The notes under the pieces were generated by a model. The model searched no databases, was not told where the DNA came from, and saw only the letters and a program-made list of their open reading frames with translations. From NCBI GenBank assembly GCA_963762865.1, contig CAVXNC010000003.1, forward strand, positions 62,001 to 126,000: 64,000 bases of DNA, read 5' to 3'. How positions within the stretch are numbered: the stretch's first letter is position 1; each line of letters starts with the position of its first letter. Below, one piece after another: positions 24,544-32,815 of the stretch. The stretch is from DATHAP01 sp963762865. GTDB taxonomy: Bacteria > Actinomycetota > Actinomycetes > JACCUZ01. Both the position numbers and the translations under genes were made by a program.

Positions 24544-25403
24544 GCGGCCACATCCGTCGCCGCGCCTTCGCCGACGAGCAGCAGGTAGGCGTCCTCCAGC
24601 GTCGGGCGCAGCGGGCGCGCGCCGGTTGGCACCTCGTCGCCGATGTTGCGTACGTCGCCGTCGGCGGTCCGCCAGGCCAGCCGGGCGGCCGGTGACCGCT
24701 CGGCCGACAGCCACACGTGGCCCTCCGCAGTGCTGGTCAGCCCGGCCGGTGTGCCGTCGAAGACCGTGCGGCCGGCGTCGAGGACCACGACGTGCGGGCA
24801 GAGCGCCGCCACGTCCTCCGTCTGGTGCGTCGAGAGGATCACGGTGCGCCCCTCGCCGATCCGGGACACCAGGTCGCGGAAGCGCAGCCGCTGCTCCGGG
24901 TCCAGCCCGGCCGTCGGCTCGTCGAGCACGACGAGCTCCGGATCACCGAGCAGCGCCTGCGCGACCCCCACCCGGCGACGCATGCCGCCGGAGAGCGCTC
25001 GGATCTTGCGGTCCGCCACGGCGGTGAGGCCGACCAGGTCGACGACCCGGCGCACCTCGTCGCGACGCTCGCGCCGGCCGGTCATCTCCTTGAGGATCGC
25101 GACGTAGTCGACGAACTCGGTGACGGTGAACCCGCGGTGGAAGCCCGGCTCCTGCGGCAGGTACCCGAGCCTGCGCCGGATCTCCAGGCGGTCCTGGGCG
25201 TCGCGTGGGTCGCGGCCGAGCAGCCGGACCCGCCCGGAGCCCGGGGACGTGACGGTGGCGAGGATCCGCAGCAGCGTCGTCTTGCCGGCGCCGTTGGGTC
25301 CGAGCAGGCCGGTGACGCCGGTGCCTGCTGAGAACGTCGCCCCGGCGAGGGCAGTGGTGCGGCCGTAGGTCTTGGCGACCTCGTCCGCGATGACGCCGGT
25401 CAT
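24540..25403 (-). CDS. ABC transporter ATP-binding protein
   Basis: A 287-residue nucleotide-binding subunit. Walker A is GLLGPNGAGKTTLLRI (about residues 33-48), the Q-loop is in LGYLPQEPGF, the signature is LSGGMRRRVGVAQAL, Walker B is PELVVLDEPTAGLDP, and the H-loop is ILSTHQTEDVA. The sequence resembles bacitracin or drug exporters with separate permeases, such as the two genes that follow. The ATG at 25403 overlaps the stop of the zinc-finger protein gene, so expression follows the sigma factor. Confidence 0.93.
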   Translation of the reverse strand: MTGVIADEVAKTYGRTTALAGATFSAGTGVTGLLGPNGAGKTTLLRILATVTSPGSGRVRLLGRDPRDAQDRLEIRRRLGYLPQEPGFHRGFTVTEFVDYVAILKEMTGRRERRDEVRRVVDLVGLTAVADRKIRALSGGMRRRVGVAQALLGDPELVVLDEPTAGLDPEQRLRFRDLVSRIGEGRTVILSTHQTEDVAALCPHVVVLDAGRTVFDGTPAGLTSTAEGHVWLSAERSPAARLAWRTADGDVRNIGDEVPTGARPLRPTLEDAYLLLVGEGAATDVAA

Positions 25404-26269
25404 GCGGTCCTCCTCGAGTCGAACGCGAAGGTGTGCCGCTGGAGGACCAGCAGCGTGAGACAGACGACGGTGACGGTCACGGCGACCACCTGCCCGGCCT
25501 CGCCGAAGGCGGCCAGCCGGGAACCGGTCGACTGCCAGGCGATCCCGACGCCGCCGACCCAGGTCCCCAGCACGCCGGCAGCTGCCCAGACGGGTGTGAG
25601 CCGGGTCGACAGGAGCAGGGTCGCCGCAGTCAGGGCAGCGGCCGGGAGCAGCCAGCCGGCAGCCGCCCAGCCGTGGTCGGCGAGCAGCAGGCCGGCCAGA
25701 CCGGTCAGGACGATGGTCGCCGCGACGACCGTGAGGCTGCGCAGCAGGAGCAGCCGCAGCATCGAGTAGGGCGAGGCGACCGCGATCTCGTGCGCCGGGT
25801 CGGCGTCGCGCCCGTACGCCGCTGCGACACCCGCGACGGGCAGCATCGGGGCCAGGGTCAGGAAGGCGAAGAGGCCCCGGCTGGACGCGTCCGCGGCGAC
25901 CGCCGCGAAGACGGCCGAGGCCGCGACCGCCGCCAGCCAGGGCACGGTGAGGGACGGGGTGGCGGCCAACAGCCGCGCGGTGTCCTCGCCCATGCCGAGC
26001 CGGACCAGGGCCCGCTCGAACAGGGGAAGGGACAGGGTGTCCACCCGGTCGTCGACCTCGTCCCAGATCGCGTCGAGCCGCTCGACGGGGACGGCAGGAG
26101 CCAGCCGCGAGCGGCACGCCGAGCAGGTCGTGAGGTGCGCTTCGGCCGAGGCAGCGACAGCGGCGCTGACCCGGCCGGTCGCGTAGCGGGAGAGCGCGTC
26201 GTCCTCGAGGTGCCAGGCCTGCGCCTCGTCGTCGAGGGGCAGGTCGTGCCCCGAGCCGGTGCCGGTCAT
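25400..26269 (-). CDS. zinc-finger anti-sigma-like membrane protein
   Basis: A 289-residue protein. The N-terminal 70 residues resemble the anti-sigma zinc finger (ALSRYATGRVSAAVAASAE, then HLTTCSACRSRL with His and the Cys-x-x-Cys pair). Six or so membrane helices follow. It starts inside the sigma-factor stop (ATGA), as expected for the partner that holds the sigma factor at the membrane. Most anti-sigmas have one helix; the multi-helix C-terminus looks transporter-like and is unusual. Signal and regulon are unknown. Confidence 0.8.
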   Translation of the reverse strand: MTGTGSGHDLPLDDEAQAWHLEDDALSRYATGRVSAAVAASAEAHLTTCSACRSRLAPAVPVERLDAIWDEVDDRVDTLSLPLFERALVRLGMGEDTARLLAATPSLTVPWLAAVAASAVFAAVAADASSRGLFAFLTLAPMLPVAGVAAAYGRDADPAHEIAVASPYSMLRLLLLRSLTVVAATIVLTGLAGLLLADHGWAAAGWLLPAAALTAATLLLSTRLTPVWAAAGVLGTWVGGVGIAWQSTGSRLAAFGEAGQVVAVTVTVVCLTLLVLQRHTFAFDSRRTA

Positions 26270-26817
26270 GCCAGTGCCTCCCGCATCTGCGCCTTCGCGC
26301 GCATCATCCGTGTCTTGACCGTCCCGGAGGGGATGCCGAGCAGCCGGCCGGCCTCCTTGGTGGTCAGCCCGTCGAGCACCGTGGCCTGCACGACCGCCCG
26401 CAGCTCGGGTGAGAGCCGCTCGAGCGCACCGGCCAGGTCGCCGTACTCCACCCCCACGAGCACCCGGTCCTCGGCCGACGGCTCGGCGTCGTGCGTCACC
26501 CCTCCGGTGAGCTCCGCCGTCGGCCGGGGAGCCCGTCGCAGCTGGTCGATCAGCCGCCGGATCCCGATCCCCCACACCCACGCCGCGACCTCGCCCCGGC
26601 CGTCCCAGCGACGGGCGCCCTGCCACACCGCCACGAACGTGTCCTGCACGGCCTCGTCCACGAGGTGCCGGTCGTTGCAGCGCCTCGTCAGCCGGAGCAC
26701 AAGCCACGGCGCGTGCCGCTCGTAGAGCACCTCGAGGGCCCGGCGGTCGCCATCAGCGACCGCGCGGACGAGCGCCGCGTCATCGCGCTCGGCGGTCCCG
26801 GTCACCATCACGGTCAT
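26266..26817 (-). CDS. ECF-type RNA polymerase sigma factor
   Basis: A 183-residue sigma-70 family protein. Region 2 spans residues about 20-90 (RALEVLYERHAPWLVLRL, then DEAVQDTFVAVWQGARRW). Region 4 spans about 125-180 (LSPELRAVVQATVLDGL, then TTKEAGRLLGIPSGTVKTR). It likely directs transcription of its own operon: anti-sigma-like protein, ABC ATPase and two membrane subunits, all joined by four-base overlaps. Start codons at 26817 or 26808 are both possible. Unlike the sigma factor at 1.7 kb, this one is intact. Confidence 0.92.
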   Translation of the reverse strand: MTVMVTGTAERDDAALVRAVADGDRRALEVLYERHAPWLVLRLTRRCNDRHLVDEAVQDTFVAVWQGARRWDGRGEVAAWVWGIGIRRLIDQLRRAPRPTAELTGGVTHDAEPSAEDRVLVGVEYGDLAGALERLSPELRAVVQATVLDGLTTKEAGRLLGIPSGTVKTRMMRAKAQMREALA

Positions 26818-26857
26818 CACTGTGGTCCTCGGCAGGGTCGTCGTGGGCACGAGTCGG

Positions 26858-27403
26858 TCAGAACGGGACGGTGACGCAGGCGAGCCGGCCGCCGGCAAGT
26901 CCGCTCGTCGGATCGGTCGCCAGGGCATGCACGACGATCGACATCGGGCGGTCTCCGGACGGAATGCTGTCGGACCGCAGGGCCACCGACTTCGCGTAGC
27001 CCTGTTCGTCGGTGGTCACGTCGAGCCAGATCTCGCGCTGCTCGAGGGAGTCTCCCTCGGTCCCCGGGAAGTGCCAGTGCCCGCCGGCCCCGGTCGGTGC
27101 GTCCGAGCAGGCCCCGACATGGGCATGTGCGCCGTACGTCCGGAAGGCAGCCAGACCGCGCAGCTCCAGGGTGACCGCGGTCGAGCCGTCACCGAGGTAG
27201 AAGGCCTCCACGGACGCCATGGCGCCCTGCGGGACCCCGTTCTCGTCGTACGTGAACGCCGTGGTGGCCGACGAGACCGGCTGGAAGGCGCGGTGCGTGC
27301 TCACGTCCGGCGTCGCGGTGCGCATCGCGGCGACCGCCGGAGCGGCGACCAGGAGCGAGCAGATGACAGCGGCGAGCGCGAGAGCTCGGCGGCGGGCGGC
27401 CAT
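26858..27403 (-). CDS. secreted Cu/Zn superoxide dismutase-like protein
   Basis: A 181-residue exported protein. The signal peptide (MAARRRALALAAVICSLLVAA, ending near PAVAA) is followed by a beta-barrel with YGAHAHVGACSDAPTG, GGHWHFPGTEGD, MSIVVHALATD and GGRLACVTVPF. These carry His pairs and the two Cys at places expected for a Cu/Zn SOD. Spacing is not identical to classical SodC, so catalysis is likely but not certain. The ATG at 27403 follows GGAAGGAACCGCC. It converges on nothing and ends just before the sigma-factor promoter region. Confidence 0.8.
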   Translation of the reverse strand: MAARRRALALAAVICSLLVAAPAVAAMRTATPDVSTHRAFQPVSSATTAFTYDENGVPQGAMASVEAFYLGDGSTAVTLELRGLAAFRTYGAHAHVGACSDAPTGAGGHWHFPGTEGDSLEQREIWLDVTTDEQGYAKSVALRSDSIPSGDRPMSIVVHALATDPTSGLAGGRLACVTVPF

Positions 27404-27486
27404 GGCGGTTCCTTCCGGCAAGAGGTGCGTCATCCCCTTGTCGGACGGCGGCCCCGAACCGGTTCACGCCGGGGGGCCCCACGCAG

Positions 27487-27523
27487 GACGCCCGGTCCCG
27501 CAGACCTGCGGGGACCGGGCGTC
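27487..27523 (-). terminator. strong hairpin terminator
   Basis: GACGCCCGGTCCCGCA (27487-27502) pairs with TGCGGGGACCGGGCGTC (27507-27523) around a four-base loop, with one bulged base. It lies 18 bases after the stop of the 33-codon ORF on the minus strand. There is no T-run, as is common in high-GC genomes. It separates this ORF from the SOD-like gene. Confidence 0.8.
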
Positions 27524-27540
27524 GTCGGGCGAGCGAAAGG

Positions 27541-27642
27541 TCAGCGACGCCAGCGTCGGCGGTGTCCGCGGACCTGGTGACGGACCTCGTCCTGGCGCAG
27601 GCGGACGAGCTCGAGGGCGATGCTGGTGGAGTGCGGGTTCAC
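27541..27642 (-). CDS. small ORF, 33 aa
   Basis: From a GTG at 27642 the frame reads VNPHSTSIALELVRLRQD... and ends in GHRRRWRR, a short amphipathic helix followed by a very basic tail. GAGGAGCCCGTC precedes the start and a strong hairpin follows the stop, so it has both translation and termination signals. No family is known to me. It could be a small DNA- or RNA-binding peptide; the terminator is the best evidence that it is transcribed. Confidence 0.5.
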   Translation of the reverse strand: MNPHSTSIALELVRLRQDEVRHQVRGHRRRWRR

Positions 27643-27778
27643 GACGGGCTCCTCTCGGGGGGACGGTGGTCGTCCCTTCGAGGAGCATGCGTCGGTCCGG
27701 TCGCGCGGTCGTCGGCCCGCGGGCTGGGGTTTCGTCGTCCGCCGGTCGGACCGGCGCGTCATCCCTGCGGACGACTCC

Positions 27779-29278
27779 TCACCAGAGCAGCGCGGTCGCC
27801 GGGTCCTCCAGCACACGGGCGATGTCGGCCAGGAACATCGAGCCGAGCTGGCCGTCGACGAGCCGGTGGTCGAAGGACAGCGAGACCTGCGTGACCTGCC
27901 GGACCGCGAGCTCGCCGTCGACGACCCACGGCATCTCGCGCACCTGGCCGAAGCACAGGATCGCCGACTCGCCGGGGTTGATGATCGGGGTGCCCGAGTC
28001 CACGCCGAAGACGCCGACGTTGGTGATGGTCATGGTCCCGCCGGACATGTCGGCCGGCTGGGTGCGACCGGCGCGCGCCGTCTCGACCAGCCCGCCGAGG
28101 GCGTCGGCGAGCTCACGCAGCGACATCTGGTCGGCGTCCTTGATGTTGGGGACGACGAGGCCACGCGGGGTGGCTGCGGCGATGCCGAGGTTCACGTAGT
28201 GCTTGACCACGATCTCCTGGGCGGCCTCGTCCCATGCCGCGTTGATGTCCGGATTGCGCTTCACCGCGAGGAGCAGGGCCTTCATCACGACGAGCAGCGG
28301 GCTGACCTTGACATCCCGGAAGTCGCGGTCGGTGCGCAGCCGCTCGACGAGCTCCATGGTCCGTGTCACGTCGACGGTGACCCACTCGGTGACGTGCGGT
28401 GCGGTGAACGCGGACTGCACCATCGCCTGCGCGGTCATCTTGCGCACGCCCTTGACCGGCACCCGTGTCTCGCGCTGCCCAGCGGCAGCCGGCGCCCGGT
28501 GCGCACCGCCTGCCGGCTGCGCGGGGGCGCCCGCGGCGGCCTCGACGTCGGCGCGGGTGACCACGCCTCCCTCGCCCGACGGGGTCACCGTTCCGAGGTC
28601 GACACCGAGGTCCTTGGCCAGCTTGCGCACCGGCGGCTTGGCCAGCACCCGCACGCCGTTGCCGGCCACCGGGTCGCCGACGGTGTGCGCCGGCGCCGAC
28701 TCGGCGGCGTGCTCGAGCTCGGGCTCCCGGACCGGCGTCGGCGTGGTCATCATCGACGTCTGCACGGCCTGCTGCGCCGCGGCGGCGGACGCGGCCGCCG
28801 GCGTCGCGCCGGGTGCCCCCGCGCCCTTGCGCGGGCGGCGGGTCGCCGAGGTGGTGCGCGGTCCGTAGCCGACCAGCACGGACGTCCGCCCGCCAGGAGC
28901 CGGTCCCCCGATCAGGCCGGGCTCGACCGCCTCGTCCTCACGCGGCGTGTCGATCATCGAGGGGTCGGTCGGGTCCTCCGGGACAGGCGGTGCCATGTCG
29001 TCGCGCGGCGGCGCTGCCGGCGCCGGTGGCGCCGCCGCACCGCTGCCGTCGTCGACGGTGATGATCGGGGTGCCGACGTCGACGGTCGTGCCCTCGGGCA
29101 CGAGCAGGTCGGTCACGGTGCCCGCGAAGGGGCACGGCAGCTCGACGAGCGACTTGGCGGTCTCGATCTCGACGATGATCTCGTTGACCTTGACCGTGTC
29201 GCCGGGCTTGACCTTCCAGGACACGATCTCGGCCTCGGTCAGACCCTCACCGACGTCGGGGAGCTTGAACTGCTTCAT
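27779..29278 (-). CDS. bkdC: 2-oxoacid dehydrogenase E2 (dihydrolipoamide acyltransferase)
   Basis: A 499-residue core enzyme of the branched-chain 2-oxoacid dehydrogenase complex. The lipoyl domain (residues 1-78) has the lipoylated Lys42 in EIETAKSLVE. A Pro/Ala linker leads to the E1/E3-binding domain (VLAKPPVRKLAKDLGVDL, about 200-240). The catalytic domain ends with SFDHRLVDGQLG (catalytic His and Asp). It has only one lipoyl domain. It follows the E1beta gene by 32 bases. No E3 gene is present, so lipoamide dehydrogenase is shared from another locus. PDH activity cannot be excluded. Confidence 0.9.
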   Translation of the reverse strand: MKQFKLPDVGEGLTEAEIVSWKVKPGDTVKVNEIIVEIETAKSLVELPCPFAGTVTDLLVPEGTTVDVGTPIITVDDGSGAAAPPAPAAPPRDDMAPPVPEDPTDPSMIDTPREDEAVEPGLIGGPAPGGRTSVLVGYGPRTTSATRRPRKGAGAPGATPAAASAAAAQQAVQTSMMTTPTPVREPELEHAAESAPAHTVGDPVAGNGVRVLAKPPVRKLAKDLGVDLGTVTPSGEGGVVTRADVEAAAGAPAQPAGGAHRAPAAAGQRETRVPVKGVRKMTAQAMVQSAFTAPHVTEWVTVDVTRTMELVERLRTDRDFRDVKVSPLLVVMKALLLAVKRNPDINAAWDEAAQEIVVKHYVNLGIAAATPRGLVVPNIKDADQMSLRELADALGGLVETARAGRTQPADMSGGTMTITNVGVFGVDSGTPIINPGESAILCFGQVREMPWVVDGELAVRQVTQVSLSFDHRLVDGQLGSMFLADIARVLEDPATALLW

Positions 29279-29310
29279 CGCTTGACCTGCTTCATCGGGA
29301 CGAGGCTCTC

Positions 29311-30294
29311 CTAGAACGCGAGGGAACGGTCGACGGCGTCGAGGATGCGGTCGAGGTCGGGGAGGTAGTCCTCCTCCACCCGGCTCGGCGGGTAGGGCGT
29401 GTCGAAGCCGCCGACTCGCATCACCGGCGCCTCGAGCGAGTAGAAGCACGCCTCGGTCACGCGGGCGGACACCTCGGCACCGAGCCCGCCGAAGACCGGG
29501 GCCTCGTGGACGACCACCATGCGCCCGGTCTTCTCGACCGACGCGCGCAGGACGGGCATGTCGAGCGGCGAGAGCGAGCGGAGGTCGATGACCTCGAGCG
29601 AGGTGCCTTCCTCCCCGGCAGCCGTCGCCGCCTCGATGGCGGTCTTCACCATCGGGCCGTACGCCACCACGGTGACGTCGGTGCCTTCCCGGATCACCCG
29701 CGCCGCGGACATCGGCAGCGCCTCGTCCAGCGACATCGACTCGTCGAGCTCGGCCTTCTCCCAGTAGCGGCGCTTGGGCTCGTACAGGATGACCGGGTCG
29801 TCGGAGGCGATCGCCTGCTGGATCATGACGTAGGCGTCCACCGGGTTGGAGCAGGCGACGACCCGCAGGCCGGCAGTGTGCGCGAAGTAGGCCTCGTTGG
29901 ACTCGCTGTGGTGCTCGACAGCGCCGATGCCGCCGCCGACCGGGATGCGGATGACCACCGGCAGCGACACCTTGCCGAGCGCGCGGGCGCGCATCTTGGC
30001 CAGCTGGCTGACGATCTGGTCGAATGCCGGGTAGACGAAGCCGTCGAACTGGATCTCGCACACCGGGCGGTAGCCACGAAGGGCCAGGCCGATCGCGGTG
30101 CCGACGATGCCCGACTCGGCGAGCGGGGTGTCGATGACCCGGTCCTCACCGAAGTCCTTCTGCAGTCCGTCGGTGACCCGGAAGACGCCGCCGAGCTTGC
30201 CGACGTCCTCGCCCATGACGAGCACCTTGGGGTCGTTCTCCATGGCCTTGCGCAGGCCCATGGTGATGCCCTTGGCGAGAGTGATCTGCGCCAT
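29311..30294 (-). CDS. bkdB: 2-oxoacid dehydrogenase E1 beta subunit
   Basis: A 327-residue transketolase-like subunit. It has GEDVGKLGGVFRVTDGL, DTPLAESGIVGTAIGLAL (the Glu that activates thiamine diphosphate), FVYPAFDQIVSQLAKMR and the C-terminal domain with VVHEAPVFGGLGAEV. It pairs with E1alpha to decarboxylate branched-chain 2-oxoacids and acylate the E2 lipoyl group. The ATG shares one base with the E1alpha stop (TGATG), so the subunits are translated in equal amounts. Confidence 0.92.
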   Translation of the reverse strand: MAQITLAKGITMGLRKAMENDPKVLVMGEDVGKLGGVFRVTDGLQKDFGEDRVIDTPLAESGIVGTAIGLALRGYRPVCEIQFDGFVYPAFDQIVSQLAKMRARALGKVSLPVVIRIPVGGGIGAVEHHSESNEAYFAHTAGLRVVACSNPVDAYVMIQQAIASDDPVILYEPKRRYWEKAELDESMSLDEALPMSAARVIREGTDVTVVAYGPMVKTAIEAATAAGEEGTSLEVIDLRSLSPLDMPVLRASVEKTGRMVVVHEAPVFGGLGAEVSARVTEACFYSLEAPVMRVGGFDTPYPPSRVEEDYLPDLDRILDAVDRSLAF

Positions 30295-31382
30295 CAGTGC
30301 GCCTCCTCGAAGGTGGCCAGGTAGGCGGCGAACTGCTCGCGCTCCTCCTCGACGAGCGAGTGCTCGTCGGCATAGACGTGGTCGAAGATCGACAGCGGCT
30401 CCGGGTCGACCATCTCGAGGCAGCCCTTGCGGACGTGGGCCGCGAGCTCGTCGGACTCGACCTCGAGCGCGTCGAAGTAGGCCTGGTCGGCCTTGCCGGT
30501 CCGCACCAGGTAGGCCTTCACGCGCTCGATCGGGTCCTTGAGCTTCCACGACTCGAGCTCGTCGGTCAGCCGGTAGCGCGTCGGGTCGTCGGACGTCGTG
30601 TGCGCGCCCATCCGGTAGGTGTAGGCCTCGACGAGGGTCGGACCGCTGCCCTCTCGCGCGTTCTGCAGCGCGGCCCTCGTGACCGCGAGGCAGGCGAGCA
30701 CGTCGTTGCCGTCGACGCGGACGCCGGGGAAGCCGAAGCCCATCGCCCGCTGGTAGAGCGGGATGCGGGTCTGCCGCTCGATCGGCTCGGAGATGGCCCA
30801 CTGGTTGTTCTGGCAGAAGAACACGACGGGTGCGTTGAAGACGCTGGCGTAGATGAACGCCTCGTTCACGTCACCCTGGCTGGTGGCGCCGTCGCCGAAG
30901 TAGGCGATGACCGCGCCGTCGGCGCCGTCCTTCTGCATGCCCATCGCGTAGCCGGTCGCGTGCAGCGTCTGGGCGCCGATGACGATCGTGTAGAGGTGGA
31001 AGTTCTTCTCGTTCGGGTCCCAGCCGCCGTGGTTGACCCCGCGGAAGAGCCCCAACAGGTTCAGCGGGTCGACACCGCGGCACCAGGCGACGCCGTGCTC
31101 GCGGTAGGTCGGGAAGGCGTAGTCGTCGGGCGCGAGCGCGCGGCCGGAGCCGACCTGGGCGGCCTCCTGGCCGAGCAGGCTGGCCCAGATGCCGAGCTCG
31201 CCCTGGCGCTGCAGCGCGGTGGCCTCGGCGTCGACGCGGCGGACCAGCACCAGGTCGCGGTAGAGCCCGCGGAGCTCTTCGTCGCTCAGGTCCAGGGAGT
31301 ACGTCGGGTGCTCGACCCGCTCGCCCTCCGGGGTGAGCAGCTGGACGAGCTCGGGCTCGGCGGGCTGGGACAGCTGGGTCAC
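30294..31382 (-). CDS. bkdA: 2-oxoacid dehydrogenase E1 alpha subunit
   Basis: A 362-residue thiamine-diphosphate enzyme subunit. The ThDP motif runs from FGDGATSQGDVNEAF to FFCQNNQW (GDG...NN, about residues 167-196). It also has FPTYREHGVAWCRG and the phosphorylation-loop region YRMGAHTTSDDPTRYR. It starts the E1alpha-E1beta-E2 operon. The GTG at 31382 is preferred: it follows GAGGAG at five bases, whereas the GTG at 31388 lies inside that site. The order and the split E1 point to branched-chain substrates (Leu, Ile, Val breakdown or branched fatty-acid primers). Confidence 0.92.
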   Translation of the reverse strand: MTQLSQPAEPELVQLLTPEGERVEHPTYSLDLSDEELRGLYRDLVLVRRVDAEATALQRQGELGIWASLLGQEAAQVGSGRALAPDDYAFPTYREHGVAWCRGVDPLNLLGLFRGVNHGGWDPNEKNFHLYTIVIGAQTLHATGYAMGMQKDGADGAVIAYFGDGATSQGDVNEAFIYASVFNAPVVFFCQNNQWAISEPIERQTRIPLYQRAMGFGFPGVRVDGNDVLACLAVTRAALQNAREGSGPTLVEAYTYRMGAHTTSDDPTRYRLTDELESWKLKDPIERVKAYLVRTGKADQAYFDALEVESDELAAHVRKGCLEMVDPEPLSIFDHVYADEHSLVEEEREQFAAYLATFEEAH

Positions 31383-31624
31383 TGGCACTCCTCGTCGGCT
31401 CGAGCCGGCGCCACGGGGTCACCGTGTCCGTCGGCGTCGGGCTCGTCGTCCCGGCGGGCGCTGGTCGAGCGTCCGTCCGGGAGGGGTCGGGCTGATGCTG
31501 ATCGAGAGCTGAGGTGCTGTGCAGCGCCGCACACCGTGGCGCGTCGGACAACGGTACCGGCGGAACAGCCCTGGCGACGAACCGGCCCGACTGCGCCCGC
31601 TGCTGCGCCCCTCGAGCTGTCGCG

Positions 31625-32507
31625 TCAGCGGTCGGCGAGGCCCTTGGCCAACCCGGGCGGGCCACCTGCGGGCGGACCGCCGGCGGACGGGGCCGCCAGG
31701 GCGGTGGCTGCCGGCGTGGGCACGACCAGTGGCGGGACCGTGGGCGTGACCCTTCGCTGTGCCTTGGCCTCCGAACCGTTCCCGCGCGCCTTGCCCGCGT
31801 GGGCGAGGCGCCCGGGGGCGGCCGCACCGGGGGCCGGACTGGCCGTGGCGGCGACGGCCGGGGCCGGGGCCGACGCGAAGACGACGGCCGGCCGGTCGTC
31901 GGTCTTGGTGGTCGTAGCGGGCGCGGTCGCCGGCGCGGCGGACGGCGCCTTGCCGGGGGCACGCCCGTCGGCGGCATTGCTCAGCGGCTGCGGCGACTTG
32001 GTGTGCCCCGGCGCGACGGCTGACCGGCCGCGCGCCATCACCATCCGCAGGCCGGGGTCGACCGGGGGCGCCAGCACGACGTCCGGGGTCGGGTCGGCCG
32101 GTGGGGGAGTCGGTCACCGGGGTGTCCGTCGACGGCGAGACAGCGGGACCGCCGACGCCCGCAGTGGTGGGCAGGTCGTTGGAGATGTCGGCGGGCAGCG
32201 GCGGCACGAGCGTCGGCCCGCTGCCGGGGCCCTGCTGGCCGGCGCCCTGCCCGCCGCCGGACCCGCGCGAGCCGCCGGAACCGCCGGGGTCCTTGCCAGC
32301 CACGACGACCTTGCCGGGCGGCTGCGGGGCCGCGCCCTGGCCCAGGCCGAAGCCGCCCGGGAACCCGCCCGAGATCTCGCCGGCGGTCACCAGGCCCAGG
32401 GTGGCGAGCGCCCCGGCACTGAGCAGCGCAAGGACAGCCGTCGCCGCGCCGGTCGCGCTGCCGGCGTCGGCGGCCCCCCGGCGTCGCCGGGTGCCGGTGC
32501 GCATCAT
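31625..32507 (-). pseudogene. Ala/Pro/Gly-rich secreted or membrane-anchored protein, frameshifted
   Basis: From 32507 the frame gives a basic start, one hydrophobic helix (VLALLSAGALATLGLVTAG) and a low-complexity Gly/Pro segment up to about 32095. There it meets the sequence DSPTGRP. The sensible continuation (ADPTPDVVLAPPVDPGL... ending GLAKGLADR at 31625) is in another frame. One indel at 32090-32101 would restore a protein of about 294 residues. The shift lies on the 17-base sequence also found at the 4.44 kb shift, in the same frame. There is no known domain. Low-complexity content makes alternative readings possible. Confidence 0.6.
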
Positions 32508-32815
32508 GATGTCCCTGCTCGCCCGTGATCACGTGCCGTAATGACGACACCACTATATGTATCAGAACGGACAGCCCATAGACCCGTTCCGGTGAAAAAT
32601 CGGACCGGCCGTAACGCCGGCTTGCCAGATCTTGACCATTTGCGACCTCAGGGCTTGCGACACGCCGTACCCGCGGCGTGTCCGGCCCCCAGACGTCGCG
32701 AACGATCTTCGGGCGGGTCGGTGCGGGCACACCTGCGGCTGGGTCGTTCCAGCGGCTGGAACGCGCTCGCCGTCCCCCTGATCGTCGTCTAGCGTGACAG
32801 CAGCGAAGGGGGTTG
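32508..32815. other. intergenic region between divergent genes, 308 bases
   Basis: It must hold promoters for the broken secreted protein and for the EamA transporter. It includes the most A+T-rich stretch nearby (32537-32640, with ACTATATGTATCAGAACG and GTGAAAAATCGG), which suggests recently acquired or strongly regulated promoter DNA. No gene, tRNA or clear hairpin was found. GATCGTCGTCTAGCGTGAC just before the EamA start contains a TAGCGT -10-like box. Confidence 0.5.

Noticed and set aside
30297..32528. 743-codon plus-strand frame over bkdA
   Set aside because: Antisense to a clear E1alpha gene, no domain, codon use typical of a mirror frame.
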